The notes beneath the pieces are model-generated. The model saw only the letters and a list, made by a program, of their open reading frames with translations. It made no database searches and was not told the origin of the DNA. The position numbers were made by a program, and so were the translations under genes. From the NCBI GenBank assembly GCA_002104905.1, contig MCFE01000362.1, forward strand, positions 23,324-87,323: DNA of 64,000 bases, read 5' to 3'. Positions 10,923 to 23,338 of this stretch are shown in pieces; positions within the stretch are counted from its first letter, which is position 1; each line of letters begins with the position of its first letter. The stretch is from Basidiobolus meristosporus CBS 931.73. Taxonomy: Eukaryota; Basidiobolomycota; Basidiobolomycetes; Basidiobolales; Basidiobolaceae.

Positions 10923-11761
10923 AAGGCTGAATTTGAAGTGCGTTGGTTTGGAATTTCTTCAAAATATCCCCCTGAAGAAGTGGTGAAGCCAAGACACACC
11001 GGAAATGAAAGTGAGCAAGAATTTTTTGCGATATCAATGAGGTTGAAAGGAGATGGTGTGTATTTGTGCGTATCTAGTAGGAATACTAGAGAATGCGTAT
11101 TAGAATGAAGACTTGTTAAGTATTAGAAATGAATAAGATGAGGCAAAACTGGAGTAGAAAAGTCAGAGAATCGACCGTCGATATTTGATACGGACGTAAA
11201 CCAAAGTCGACTACAGATATTTAGCAGCAAGAAAGGCCAATGGAGGGCAAAGGGAGGTTAATTGTCCGATCTAAAATGTATATAGTATATTCATGGCTCT
11301 CGGTCTTATCCCTAATGAATCGTTCCTGGGCGATTGAAGGACAATATGGCAATTTAGTAATGGGAGTAGGATTTTGGGTTCGACAAGCGTAAAGGTGTAA
11401 AAGAGGTATTCTAGGTGGGAAGTCCCTATTTTGTGAGCCCATCCAACGTGAGATAATTTGTTAATGCAGATTGCATTCATCCGCCTAATAACATCATTCC
11501 CAATCAAATAGATCACCCTGACCAGTTACCATTTGAAACGGAAAATACTCTGACTAGCTCACCCAATATCAACAATAAATCGATTGACTGTTCATTTAAT
11601 TTACTGCGTATTCACCCATATTTATCAGTGGATGACAATACATATATATGCATTCAATCCCGCACTCAATCCCACGCTCAATTCAGATATAATTCTTGAC
11701 CTTCGCTACTAGACAGCTGGTCGTTGCGAGTTCGCATTTATTTTGAATCTATGGGAGTTTC
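10923..11761. other. intergenic spacer
   Basis: About 840 nt between the MYG1 stop and the TBC start, both on the minus strand. It is AT-rich, especially 11,500-11,700. It presumably holds the TBC promoter and the MYG1 terminator. I see no gene or repeat. Confidence 0.45.
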
Positions 11762-13236
11762 TCAGAGTTCTAAAGCCTTGATTGCCATTCTAAGTGCGCC
11801 ATCTTTCGATTTGTTGCCGCCGATGAAGCCGCTGTGGTGCACAAACACGCAATCCTACACACGTTCGTTAGTGGGACAGGCCGTCCAAACGTCCAACAAT
11901 CAACTGACCTCAATCTGTGCTCTTTCGGACAATTCACTGTCGCGATATCCGCGCCAAGCTTCAGGGAGTGGGCGGCGTGACTCGAACGAATTGGGGGAGA
12001 CTGGCACAGCCTGGATTCTATAGGAGCTGTCGCGGCCGTCGGGGAATAATACGTAGATGGTCTTGTCCTCAATGCTTTTTTCCTTTTCGATTTCGAACAA
12101 GTGCTCCTAGAGAGACAGCGTTTACAACTTCGTCTTGTTATTGGGGATTCATGTGGTCACCAACCTTCCAGGGACATGGGCTATCCAGGATCAATATTTG
12201 GCCGCTATTATGAATTTCGTAGCGGCTGTCGACTGCTTTGACAACGATGTCTCGAGCTGGAAGCCAAGCAAACCCAAGGAATCTCAGCCTGTCAAGAAAT
12301 TCGGACCCCGCCAACTCCATAGCTTGCTCAAAACGTGCCTAGTATGGAATTCATAAGTTTGGAAGCCCAAGCGGGTGGATGAGTTGTAATTGTCACTTTA
12401 CATCAAGGTCAACGTCAGTTTGGTTCCACCAGGGGTTCAAGCGGCCAACACGGGCAGCAAGTCCGGTTTTTTCTTCGTATTTTGGCTCGACCTCTTGTGG
12501 GTATTGCGATATGCCATTGTCAATTCCATCCAACGCTTCCACAAAATCCTGATGATAATTAATCATCGTCCTGTAAGCACTCTGTGTATACCACTACTCG
12601 ACCAACCTTATACATTTTCTGATACAAGATCTCTACTTTCGGATCGTCTTTGGGAAGTTCAAGCTGCTTGGCAATGATCTCCTTTCCAAAATGTCTGCAG
12701 TGTAGGGATAAGTTTCATGCTTTGTTGAGAGAGTTTGCGGGAACCTACTTGTATACCAAACCGGCGCTGCTTAATTTCGTCTTGTATTCATTGGAGAAAA
12801 ACTCCAAAAATCCACGCTAAATGGACGAAGGAGGTAAACATAAACACGCCACTTTAACAAGCTGCGAAAAGAGCAGACCTGGTGGTGATCAAAGCGAAGT
12901 TCTTCGGGTTTGTACACGCCACCAACATCGATGACGGCGTCGCACTCAGCGAGCAACTTCTCGTCACGTGTGCGAAGGATCTCTGCAAAGGGTAAGTCAA
13001 AGCTGGTGCGAAAACCTCTACGACGAAAACCTACTAGCATCCTGGAAGCCCTCGGTGAGCTTGATCAAATAAAGCGCCAACGCCTCATCACTAAAACAGT
13101 TAGGCTACGGCAAGCATCCCAAAAAAACAAAAGAAAAGTACCAGTGGAAAGTGCCGCTATGCGTTCCGATAGTCTGCAAAAACCTGGTTAACGCGAGAAT
13201 TTTCGCAGTTTACTTGACACTACTTACCTTTGCCAT
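11762..13236 (-). CDS. MYG1: MYG1 family DHH-like exonuclease
   Basis: Ten exons on the minus strand (13236-13228, 13173-13142, 13090-13035, 12982-12879, 12816-12749, 12694-12607, 12548-12402, 12338-12165, 12106-11909, 11854-11762) join into 969 nt, 322 residues. MYG1 is a conserved 3'-5' RNA exonuclease, in animals acting in nucleolus and mitochondria. Family marks in order are '[16 protein letters not shown]', '[21 protein letters not shown]', 'LRFDHHQ' with the metal-binding DHH, '[16 protein letters not shown]', '[16 protein letters not shown]', '[15 protein letters not shown]', '[12 protein letters not shown]', '[15 protein letters not shown]', '[10 protein letters not shown]' and '[18 protein letters not shown]'. 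The first exon holds only three codons (M-A-K); its donor and the GT..AG junctions that follow all preserve the frame. All expected metal ligands appear intact. Confidence 0.9.
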
Positions 13237-13435
13237 GGTTACTACGGAGAATGACTGGATGCAATGGGATCATGCACTGCGATTTTGTAGGGAATTGAGA
13301 TGATTTTTTTTGTTTTTTAGTGGCGCATTCTGATTTATGATACTCAAATTACTGCACTCCCTGACACAATGCCCATGATCTTCTAATCATCCCTCTCCTT
13401 CTTGTCAATCAAAACCCCTCAAAATTTGTGAGATC
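13237..13435. other. MYG1 upstream region and edge of the transposon island
   Basis: About 200 nt with the MYG1 promoter, including a T-rich tract near 13,302-13,319. Recognisable retroelement sequence begins at about 13,436. Confidence 0.5.
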
Positions 13436-13936
13436 CTGTAGCATCAAGTCTTGCATTATATCTTTCAACTGTACCATCAGCCTTATATCTTGTCTTGAAG
13501 ACCCATCTGCATCCAATTGACTTTTGGTTGATTGGTGATTTGACAAAGTCCCAAGTTTGATTTTCCATCAGGGCCTGATACTCCTCACTCATTGCCAATC
13601 TCCAAATCTTTGTCTGGGGGCCATGCAGGGCCTCTTTTACAGCCTGGGGCTCATCAATATGGACTGAATAGGCATAGGCTAAGTTTGTACCCTTATTTAT
13701 ATAGTAATCAGCACTTTTTCTAAACAGGTTGGATCTCCTGGTTTGTGATACCAGAATGATCATTTCTTGGATATTCTTGGGCACTTATTCAGGCTGAACC
13801 ATGATTGTAGAGTCCTATGGAGTGAAAAAATTCTTGTTGCTTTGCTCCATTTCAACCCTGACTGTTGATGGACTTGAGACTGGATCATCATCATCATCTA
13901 ATGTCACTTTTTGTGAAATTTTGAGCTCCATCAAAC
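13436..13936 (-). pseudogene. old Ty1/copia pol relic, left part (start of RT and linker)
   Basis: On the minus strand it reads a copia pol linker and the start of reverse transcriptase ('MENQTWDFVK', 'IGCRWVFKTRYKADGTVERY'). It is a diverged relative of the copia elements to its right and is interrupted at 13,936 by the tandem copia composite. The last five bases, CAAAC (13,932-13,936), are repeated at 23,339-23,343, where the relic's integrase portion resumes. It has frameshifts and no termini. Confidence 0.8.
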
Positions 13937-14287
13937 TGTTGTAAGAGTCTTGGAGATATTGGAAGTGATTAGGAGAACAAGTAGATTATGTGGTTTTCAC
14001 TTAATGATTTATTGAATGTAAAAGTAGTATTTATACTTTTACCTGGTCTTGGCATTACAAACACATGTAGAATAGGTTAAGGAAGGTCCCAAGAACATGT
14101 GTGCAAAGTTTGGGGCTGTTTGGACAACTTTGAGAATTTTCATGCTCTGGGTACCTGGTATTTTGGTGAAAATATTCTAAGTAAATCCCAACAAGGAATT
14201 TGGTCAGTATTCTCTAGGATATGAAGGTAATGATCTAAGTGACTAAGTTAGGTAAATATTTAGGTGGAAATACAAATTTTTACAACA
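13937..14287 (-). repeat. copia copy 1, 3' LTR
   Basis: 351 bp, ends TGTTGTAA...TTACAACA (inverted TG..CA termini). It shares with the left LTR of copy 2 the variant 'GATTTATTGAATG' near 14,010, while both right LTRs carry 'GATTAATTGAATG'. Confidence 0.9.
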
Positions 14288-17200
14288 CTCCCACTCAGCT
14301 AAATGTTCATACTGACTAGTCCTAATTTTGACCTAAAATATTCAAACTTGTCTCTAGCTCAATGGTTTGGTAAATATGTCTGCAATCATTCCATCTGTAG
14401 GACAGTAAACTAAGCTAACTAATTTATTCTCTATAGCTTCACGTATGAAATGATGTCAAATATCTATGTGCTTGGTTCTAGCATGAAAAGTTGGATTTCT
14501 ACCTAATTGTATACATCCTTGATTATCTTGAAATAAAGTAATAGGCATTTTATGACATAGGCCTAAATCTGTAAAAAGCTTTCTTAACCACATTGCTTCT
14601 TTTGTAGCTTCACAGGCTGCCTTATAATCTGCCTCTGTGGTAGAAAGTGCTACAGTTGGTTGCTTTCTTCAGTTCCATGAAATTGCTCCTTTGCAGTAAA
14701 GAAAGGTGTATCTTGTGGTGGATCTTCTGTCTTCCAAATTTTGTCCCCAATCAGCATCAGAGTATCCCACAAGATCCTCTTCTGAATCCTTATAAGTGTA
14801 TCTTAAGCAGATATCAGCAGTTCCTTTTAGGTATCTAAAAATCTGCTTAACTGCTGCAATATGATCAGATCCATAGTACTGATTATGTTGGCTGACAACT
14901 CCCACTGAATATGAGATATCTGGACGTGTTTCAAGCATGGTATACATCAGACTGCCTACCATAGATTGCTAAGGAAAGTCAGGGCTTTCAGATGGCACCA
15001 GGCTCTCTCAATTTGGTTGAGTTTTGACCAAGTTAAGGTTTGTCTCCATTGGGGTAGCTGCCGGTTTACAGTCTTGCATTTGGCACTTCTTTAGTATATC
15101 TTGAATATACTTGGATTGGCTTAGGGTGATAGTCTGGGTACTTCTGTCTATGGAGAACTTAATTGCCTAAGTAGTATTAAGTTCTCCTAGATTGGACATC
15201 TTGAACTCCTTAGATAGGCTGGATTTTGTCTATTCCAATGTTTCTAGGTTATTGGTGGCTACAATAAGATCATCCACATATAGAGCTAATAGAACTGGAT
15301 TTGCTCTATCTGGCTTATAGTATATACTATAGTCAGCATTACTCCTTTTGAAACTCAAAGATTCCAAATAAGAATCTATCTTGCAATTCCAGGCTCTTGG
15401 TGATAGTTTGAGACCATATAGTGACTTTTTAAGCTTGCAGACCAAATGGGATTTTCTTGGTAAACAAACCCATCAGGCTGGTCCATATACATGTCCTCAT
15501 CAAGTTCTCCATTCAAAAATGCAGCTTTTACATCCATTTGATGAATAAAAACTTATATTTGGCTGCAATAGCCAATATTAATCTGATGGAATTAAACTTG
15601 GCTACCGGTGCAAAGGTCTCAGTATAGTCAAGTCCTTTTGTTTGAGAGTAATCCTTGGGCTACAAGTCTTGCTTTGTATCTTTCGATTGTACCATTAGCC
15701 TTGTATTTTGTCTTGAAGACCCATCTGCATCCAATTGATTTTCCATCAGGGTCTGATATTCCTTAGTCATTGCAGGTCTCCAAAACTTTGTCTGAGGGCT
15801 ATTTAGGGCCTCTTTTACAGTCTGGGGTTCATCAATATGGACTGAATAGGCATAGGCTAAGTTTGTACCCTCATTGATATAGTAATTTGGGCTATTTCTT
15901 GTCCAATTGGATCTCTGGCATTTGATTCTGGAATGATCACTTCTGGGATATTCCTTGGCACTGATTCTGGCTGAACCATGGTTGTAGAGTCCTCTGGAGT
16001 GAAAAAACTTCATTGTTTTGCTCTGATTCAATCCTGACAATTGGTGGATTTGAGATCAGATTTTTGTCATCTTCCAATGTAATTTTTTGTGAGAATTTTA
16101 AATTTTCATCAAACAACACATCCATGGACTTGCTTAGCTTCTTTGCCTTGGGATTGTAGAGTCTGTATGCTTTACTCTCATTGTAGTAGTCCAAAAATAT
16201 GATTTTACACTTTTTGGCTCAAATTTTGACTGATTTCCAGGCAGTTTCTTGACATATGCTCTACACCCAAATATTCTTAGATGTTCTGCACTTGGTCTAT
16301 ATCCATACCATGCTTCAAATGGAGTAGAATCACAAAGTATTCTGTTATAGCTCCTATTTTTAAGGTATACAGCAGTGGCAACTGATTCCACCCAAAAATC
16401 ATAGGATATTTTTTGATTGTGGATCATCAATCTTGCCATATCAATTATTGATCTGTTATCATGTTCTGCTACTCCATTTTGCTGTGGGGAGTATGGTACA
16501 GCAGTCTCTTGCTTTATCCCATGAATTTTGCAGAAGTGGATGAAGAGTTTTGAGGTATATTTTCCACCATTGTCAGAGTGTATTTTCTTGATTTTTTCAC
16601 CAGTTTCTCTCTCCACCATGGCTTTAAACTCCCTGAACTTAGACAGAACTTCTTCCTTTCTCTCCATGAAGTAGACCCATGTGTATCTTGTATAATCATC
16701 AGTAAAAGTGATTAAATACTTCATCCCGCCTAAGGATATATTTTGCATAGGTTCACACAGATCTGAGTTGAATTAGATCTAATTTTTGCTTAGTTTTGAT
16801 TAGCCCAGAGCTCTTGAACGGTTGTCTGGCATGTTTCCCATATATTGCAGCCTGCACAGTGCTCCAAATTAGCTGGGGGATCAATTTTCACTCCAGAAAT
16901 TAGCTGATCTTTGATCATTTTACGCAAATAATCAAAACTGATGTGTCCAAATCTCCTAAGCCAAAGCATTGGTGTTTCTTCATTTAAGCTTACTTATATT
17001 GGCTTCCAGATATGATGGAAGTATAAGTAAACTTGTATAGATTCTGATCTACTGATGCACAAAGCAATATGGGCACCATTTTGCTCCAGTGATCCTGCAT
17101 CCAGAATTGTCAAAACTGAAACTGAGTCCTTCTGCTGTGGCCTTGCTTACAGAGAGTAGGTTCATGGCTATTTCAGGTACATAGAGTACTTCTTTGAAAG

Positions 17201-18229
17201 GTCAGTGTATGGCTTCCTTCACTGCTTCTAAGGTTTACTTGATAATTCCTTTGCCCACTGCATCAAATGTTCTATTGTCACCCATGAAAACCTTCTTAAT
17301 TGGAATTTCGTTGATATTGGGTAAAAAGTTCTTTTTGGTGTGTAAAGTGTTGAGAAGCTCCAGAGTCAGTATACAACATGTCTGAGAATCCTTGTTTGTG
17401 GTCATATTTAGTGCAGATATGAGTAGTCTATCTTGAGTTGTTGCAGCATTTCCATATTCAGGCTTCTTTTGCAGATTATCTTTCTTTTTGAGACACCAGT
17501 CTGATGGGTGTCCTTTCCTTTTGCAGTAGTTACAAAACAGGTTGCTGTTGTCTTTGTAGGGTCTTGGGTACCTCCATTGTTGGTTATCATTGCTGATCAA
17601 AGCATTTTCTTCTTCCTTCTTATCTGCACTTGATTTTCTTAATTCTTCATCCAGGAGCCTTCCATATACATAATTTAAGGTCAAATCTTCAGTTCTGGAC
17701 TCTAGGGCTGATACAAGGCCCTGAAACCTGTCTGTCAGGCTATTCAGGATGGTAATTATCACAACCTCATCAGTAGTTGGTACACCCACAGATTCCATCT
17801 CATCTACCAGCATGGAGATTCTGCTAATTAGATTTTTCATTTCTTCTCCATGGCAGCATCTTTGTAGTAAAGAATCTTTGTCTCAGATACATTTTCTTGG
17901 CAGCTGAACATGACTGGTAGGTGTCTTCTGAATGCCTTCCAGGCATTTTTTGCCATTTTTGCTCTTGAGCATTGAATTAGCAATTTGTCTTTAACATTAA
18001 GGCAAATGCAGTTAAAGGCATGTTGTTCATTCTTCTAGTACTTTAAGGCTTCCTCCCCCATATTTTTAGGAGGGCATGCTTCTCCCATGACAATATCCAA
18101 AAGGCCTCTTTCTTGTAGCAGCATCTTTGTCTTCACCTTCCACACTTGGTAGTTAGATCCATCCAACTTTTCAGCAGAGAGAAAAATTCCAGTAATAGCA
18201 GTAGTACGCATAGCAGAGAGTGACAGCTT
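14288..18229 (-). pseudogene. copia copy 1 gag-pol remnant
   Basis: Fragments in copia order on the minus strand: gag (about 18,230-17,600) with a complete zinc knuckle 'CNYCKRKGHPSDWC' (CX2CX4HX4C) near 17,520; protease (about 17,400-17,250); integrase (16,748-16,134) with 'SDNGGKYT' and 'QQNGVAEHDNR'; linker and RT (about 16,040-15,190) with 'LYVDDLIVA'; RNase H (14,962-14,300) with 'SYSVGVVSQ' and 'YSDADWG'. The frame is broken into at least seven pieces, so it cannot make a polyprotein. Confidence 0.88.
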
Positions 18230-18242
18230 GGGGCTCATAACC
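18230..18242 (-). other. primer-binding site, copy 1 (half-tRNA iMet type)
   Basis: Read on the minus strand it is GGTTATGAGCCCC, directly after the 5' LTR. The first 12 bases are complementary to GGGCTCATAACC, the anticodon arm of initiator tRNA-Met, as in Drosophila copia and yeast Ty5, which prime with a tRNA half. Confidence 0.8.
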
Positions 18243-18591
18243 TGTTGTAAGAGTCTTGGAGATATTGGAAGCAATTGGGAGAACAAGTAGATTATGTGGT
18301 GTTCACTCAATGATTAATTGAATGTAAAAGTAGTATCTATACTTTTACCTGGTCTTGGCATTACAAACACATAGAGTAGACTAAGGAAGGTCCCAAGAGC
18401 ATGTGTGCAAAGTTTGGGGCTGTTTGGACAACTTTGAGAATTTTCATGTTCTGGGTACCTGGTATTTTGGTGAAAATATTCTAAGTAAATCCCAACAAGA
18501 AATTTAGTCAGTATTCTCTAGGATATGAAGGTAATGATCTAAGTGACTAAATTAGGTGAATATTTTGGTGGAAATACAAATTTTTACAATA
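18243..18591 (-). repeat. copia copy 1, 5' LTR
   Basis: 349 bp. It begins TGTTGTAAGAG and ends TTTTTACAATA (the usual terminal C is T). It carries the 'GATTAATTGAATG' variant shared with the right LTR of copy 2. Confidence 0.88.
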
Positions 18592-18711
18592 CTATGGAGT
18601 GAAATTCTTGTTTTGTTGCTCTGTTTCAACCTTGACTATTGTTGGACTTGAGATTGGACCTTCATCATCATCTAATGTTGCTTTTTGTGATATTTTGAGC
18701 TTCCATTGAAC
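18592..18711 (-). repeat. duplicated piece of the old copia relic between the tandem copies
   Basis: 120 bp that match 13,812-13,936 (the flank left of copy 1), starting CTATGGAGTG and ending at the same point where an LTR begins. The two pieces differ by several substitutions and small indels, so the duplication is not recent. Confidence 0.8.
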
Positions 18712-19060
18712 TGTTGTAAGAGTCTTGGAGATACTGGAAGTGATTGGGAGAACAAGTAGATTATGTGGTTTTCACTTGATGATTTATTGAATGTAAAATA
18801 GTATCTATACTTTTACCTGGTCTTGGCATTACAAACACATAGAGTAGACTAAGGAAGGTCCCAAGAACATGTGTGCAAAGTTTGGGGCTGTTTGGACAAC
18901 TTTGAGAACTTTCATGTTCTGGGTACCTGGTATTTTGGTGAAAATATTCTAAAGTAAATCCCAACAAGGAATTTGGTCAGTAATCTCTAGAGTATGAGGG
19001 TAATGATCTAAGTGACTAAGTTAGGTGAATATTTAGGTGGAATTACAAATTTTTACAACA
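18712..19060 (-). repeat. copia copy 2, 3' LTR
   Basis: 349 bp, TGTTGTAA...TTTTACAACA. Shares the 'GATTTATTG' variant with the left LTR of copy 1. Confidence 0.9.
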
Positions 19061-22000
19061 CTCCCACTCAGCTAAATGTTCATACTGACTAGTCCTAACT
19101 TTGACCTAAAATATTCAAACTTGTCTCTAGCTAAATGTTTGGTAAATATGTCTGCAATCATTCCATCTGTAGGACAGTAAACTAAGCTAACTAAGTTATT
19201 CTCTATAGCTTCACATATGAAATGATGTCCAATATCTATGTGCTTGGTTCTAGCATGAAAAGTTGGATTTCTACCTAATTGTATACATCCTTGATTATCT
19301 TGAAATAAAGTAATAGGCATTTTTTGACATAGGCCTAAATCTGTAAAAAGCTTTCTTAACCACATTGCTTCTTTTGTAGCTTCACAGGCTGCCATATACT
19401 CTGCCTCTGTGGTAGAAAGTGCTACAGTTGGTTGCTTTCTTCAGTTCCATGAAATTGCTCCTTTGCAGTAAAGAAAGGTGTATCCTGTGGTGGGTCTTCT
19501 GTCTTGCAAATTTTGTCCCCAATCAGCATCAGAGTATCCCACAAGATCCTGTTCTGAATCCTTATAATTGTATCTTAAGCAGATATCAGCAGTTCCTTTT
19601 AGGTATCTAAAAATCTGCTTAACTGCTGTAATATGATCAGATCCATAGTTCTGATTATGTTGGCTGACAACTCCCACTGAATATGAGATATCTGGACGTG
19701 TTTCAAGCATAGTATACATCAGACTGCCTATCATAGATTGCTAAGGAAAGTCAGGGCTTTCAGATGGCACCAAGCTCTCTTGATTTGGTTGAGCTTTGAC
19801 CAAGCTAAGGTTTGTCTCCATTGGGGTAGCTGCTGGTTTACAGTCATCCATTTGGTGCTTCTTTAGTATATCTTGAATATACTTGGATTGGCTTAGGGTA
19901 ATAGTCTGGGTACTTCTGTCTATGGAGAACTTAATCCCTAAGTAGTAATTAAGTTCTCCTAGATTGGACATCTTGAACTCCTTAGATAGGCTGGATTTTG
20001 TCTCTTCCAATGTTTCTAGGTTATTGGCAGCAATAATAAGATCATCCACATATAGAGCTAATAGAACTGGATTTGCTCTATCTGGCTTATAGTATATACT
20101 ATAGTCAGCATTACTCCTTTTGAAACTCAAAGATTCCAAATAAGAATCTATCTTGCAATTCCAGGCTCTTGGTGATTGTTTGAGACCATATAGTGACTTT
20201 TTAAGCTTGCAGACCAAATGGGGGTTATCTTGGTCAGCAAACCCATCAAGCTGGTTCATATACACGTCCTCATCAAGTTCTCAATTCAAAAATGCAGTTT
20301 TTACATCCATTATGATGAATAAAAACTTATATTTGGCTGTAATGGCCAATATTAATCTGATGGATTTAAACTTGGCTACTAGTGCAAAGGTCTTGGTATA
20401 GTCAAGTCCTTTAGTTTGAGAGTATCCTTGGGCTACAACTCTTGCTTTGTATCTTTCAATTGTACCATTAGCCTTGTATTTTGTCTTGAAGACCCATCTG
20501 CATCCAATTGATTTACAGTTGATTGGTAATTTGACTAAGTCCCCAGTTTGATTTTCCATCAGGGTCTGATATTCCTCAGTCATTGCAGATCTCCAAAACT
20601 TTATCTGAGGGCTATTTAGGGCCTCTTTTACAGTCTGGGGTTCATCAACATGGACTGAATAGGCATAGGCTAAGTTTGTACCCTCATTGATATAGTAATT
20701 TGGGCTATTTCTTGTCCAATTGGATCTCTGGGCATTTGATTCTGGAATGATCACTTCTGGGATATTCCTTGGCACTGATTCTGGCTGAACCATGGTTGTA
20801 GAGTCCTCTGGAGTGAAAAAACTTCATTATTTTGCTCTGATTCAATCCTGACAATTGGTGGGTTTGAGATCAGATTTTTGTCTTCTTCCAATGTCATTTT
20901 TTGCAGGAGTTTTGAATTTTCATCAAACAATGCATCCATGGACTTGATTAGCTTCTTTGCTTTGTTATTGTAGAGTCTGTATGCTTTACTCTCATTGCAG
21001 TGGCTCAAAAATATGTATTTTACACTTTTTGGCTCAGATTTGACTGATTTCCAGGCAGTTTCTTGACATATGCTGTACACCCAAATATTCTTAGATGCTC
21101 TGCACTTGGTCTGTATCCATGCCATGCTTCAAATGGAGAAGAATCACAAAGTATTCTGCTATCACTCCTATTTTTAAGATATACAGCTGTGGCAACTGAT
21201 TCCGCCCAAAAATCATAGGATAATTTTTGATTGTGGATCATAGATCTTGCCATATCAATTATTGATCTGTTGTCATGTTCTGCTACCCCATTTTGCTGTG
21301 GGCAGTATGGTACAGTAGTTTCTTGCTTTATCCCATGAATTTTACAGAAGTGGATGAAGAGTTCTGAGGTATATGTTCCACCATTGTCAGAGCGTATTTT
21401 CTTGATTTTTTCACCAGTTTCTCTCTCCAGCATGGCTTTAAGCTCCCTGAACTTAGACAGAGCTTCTTCCTTTCTCTCCATGAAGTAAACCCATGTGTGT
21501 CTTGTATAATCAGCAATAAAAGTGATGAAATACTTCATCACACCTAACAATAGACTTTGCATAGGTCCACACAGATCTGAGCGAATTAGATCTAATTTTT
21601 TCTTAGTTTTGATTAACCCAGAGCTCTTGAATGGTTGTCTGGCTTGTTTCCCATATATTCAGGCTTCACAGTGCTCCAAATTGGCAGGGGATCAATTTTT
21701 ACTCCAGAAATTAGCTGATATTTGATCATTTTGCGCAAATAACCAAAATTGATGAGCCCAAATCTCCTGTGCCAAAGCATTAGTGTTTCTCAATTTAAGC
21801 TACTTATATTGGCTACCAAATATGATGAAATGTAGGTCAACTTGCATAGATTCTGATCTATGATACCCAAAGTAATATGGGACCATTTTGATCAGTGATC
21901 TTGCATCCAGAATTGTCAAAGCTGAAACTGAGTTCTTCTGCAGTAGCCTTGCTTACAGATAGTAGGTTCTTGGCTATATCTGGTACATAGAGTACTTGTT

Positions 22001-22976
22001 TGAAAGTCAGTGTATGGCTTTGTTCACTGCTTCTGAGGTTTACTTGGATAGCTCCTTCTCCCACTGCATCAAGTGTTCTGTTATCACCCATGAAAACCTT
22101 GTTAATTGGAATTTCTTGATATTGGGTAAAAAGTTCTTTTTGGTATTTAAAGTGTTGAGATGCTCCAGAGTCAGTATACCACTTCTGAGAATCCTTGTTT
22201 GTGGTCATATTTAGTGCAGACATGAATAGTCTATCTTCAGTTGTTGCAGCATTTCCATATTCAGGCTTCTTTTGCTGATTATCTTTCTTTTTGAGACACC
22301 TGGTCTGAAGTGTGTCCTTTCCTCCTTAGTTGACTATCATTGCTTATTAAAGCATTATCTTCTGCCTTCTTATTTGCACTTGATTTTCTTAATTCTTCAT
22401 CCAGGAGCCTTCCATATACATAATTTAAGGTCAAATCTTCAGTTCTGGACTCTAGGGCTGATACAAGGCCCTGAAACCTGTCTTTCAGGCTATTCAGGAT
22501 GGTAATTATCACAACCTCATCAGTAGTTGGTACACCCACAGATTCCATCTCATCAACCAGCAGGGAGATTCTGCTAATTAGATTTTTCATTTCTTCTCCT
22601 GGCAGCATCTTTGTAGTAAAGAATCTTTGTCTCAGATATATTTTCTTAGCAGCTGAACATGACTGGTAGGTGTCTTCTAATGCTTTCCAGGCATTCTTTG
22701 CCATTTTGCTCTTGAGCATTGAATTAGCAATTTATCTTTAACATTAAGGCAAATGCAGTTAAAGGCATGTTGTCCATTCTTCTGGTACTTTAAGGCTTCC
22801 TCCCCCACATTTTTAGGAGGGCATGCTTCTCCCATGACAATATCCCAAAGGCCTCTTTCTTGTAGCAGCATCTTCATCTTCACCTTCCACACTAGGTAGT
22901 TAGATCCATCCAGCTTTTCAGCAGAGGGAAAAGTTCCAGTAGTAGCAGTAGTAGACATTGCAGAGAGTGACAGCTT
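19061..22976 (-). pseudogene. copia copy 2 gag-pol remnant
   Basis: Longest open pieces on the minus strand: gag 22,719-22,279; protease 22,223-21,858 ('WYTDSGASQHF'); integrase 21,562-21,020 ('RSDNGGTYTSELF', 'PQQNGVAEHDNR'); linker plus RT N-part 20,793-20,281; RT 20,265-19,741 ('YGLKQSPRAWNC', 'LYVDDLIIAANN'); RNase H 19,734-19,072. The gag reading lost the first half of the zinc knuckle present in copy 1 (near 22,310), and stops separate integrase, RT and RNase H. Confidence 0.88.
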
Positions 22977-22989
22977 GGGGCTCATAACC
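22977..22989 (-). other. primer-binding site, copy 2 (half-tRNA iMet type)
   Basis: Minus-strand GGTTATGAGCCCC next to the 5' LTR. The ATG inside it is in frame with gag ('MSPKLSLSAM'), so the gag start codon may lie in the PBS. Confidence 0.78.
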
Positions 22990-23338
22990 TGTTGTAAGAG
23001 TCTTGGTGATATTGGAAGTGATTGGGAGAACAAGTATATTATGTGGTGTTCACTTAATGATTAATTGAATGTAAAAGTAGTATCTATACTTTTACCTGGT
23101 CTTGGCATTACAAACACGTAAAATAGATTAAGGAAGGTCCCAAGAGCATATGTGCAAAGCTTGGGGCTGTTTGGACAACTTGGAGAATTTTCATGTTCTG
23201 GTTACCTGGAATTTTGGTGAAAATATTTTAAGTAAATGCCAACAAGGAATTTGGTGAGTATTCTCTAGAGTTTGAGGGTAAAGATTTAGGTGACTAAGTT
23301 AGATGAATATTTAGGTGGAATTACAAATTTTTACAGCA
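22990..23338 (-). repeat. copia copy 2, 5' LTR
   Basis: 349 bp, TGTTGTAAGAG...TTTTTACAGCA; more diverged than the other three (for example ATTTTAAGTAAATGCC near 23,226). Confidence 0.88.

Larger units (their letters stand above)
13937..18591 (-). mobile_element. Ty1/copia retrotransposon, copy 1 (degenerate)
   Basis: Two LTRs of about 350 bp bracket a 3.95-kb interior in minus orientation. From right to left the order is 5' LTR, PBS (18,230-18,242), gag, protease, integrase, RT, RNase H, polypurine tract (14,288-14,298) and 3' LTR; integrase before RT marks the copia superfamily. The coding frame is broken by several stops and indels. It is the left member of a tandem pair that shares one target duplication with copy 2. 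Confidence 0.9.
18712..23338 (-). mobile_element. Ty1/copia retrotransposon, copy 2 (degenerate)
   Basis: Same family, orientation and layout as copy 1, with LTRs at 18,712-19,060 and 22,990-23,338 and the PBS at 22,977-22,989. Downstream of its right LTR lies CAAAC (23,339-23,343), which pairs with CAAAC left of copy 1, not with the sequence left of copy 2 (TGAAC). Confidence 0.9.
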
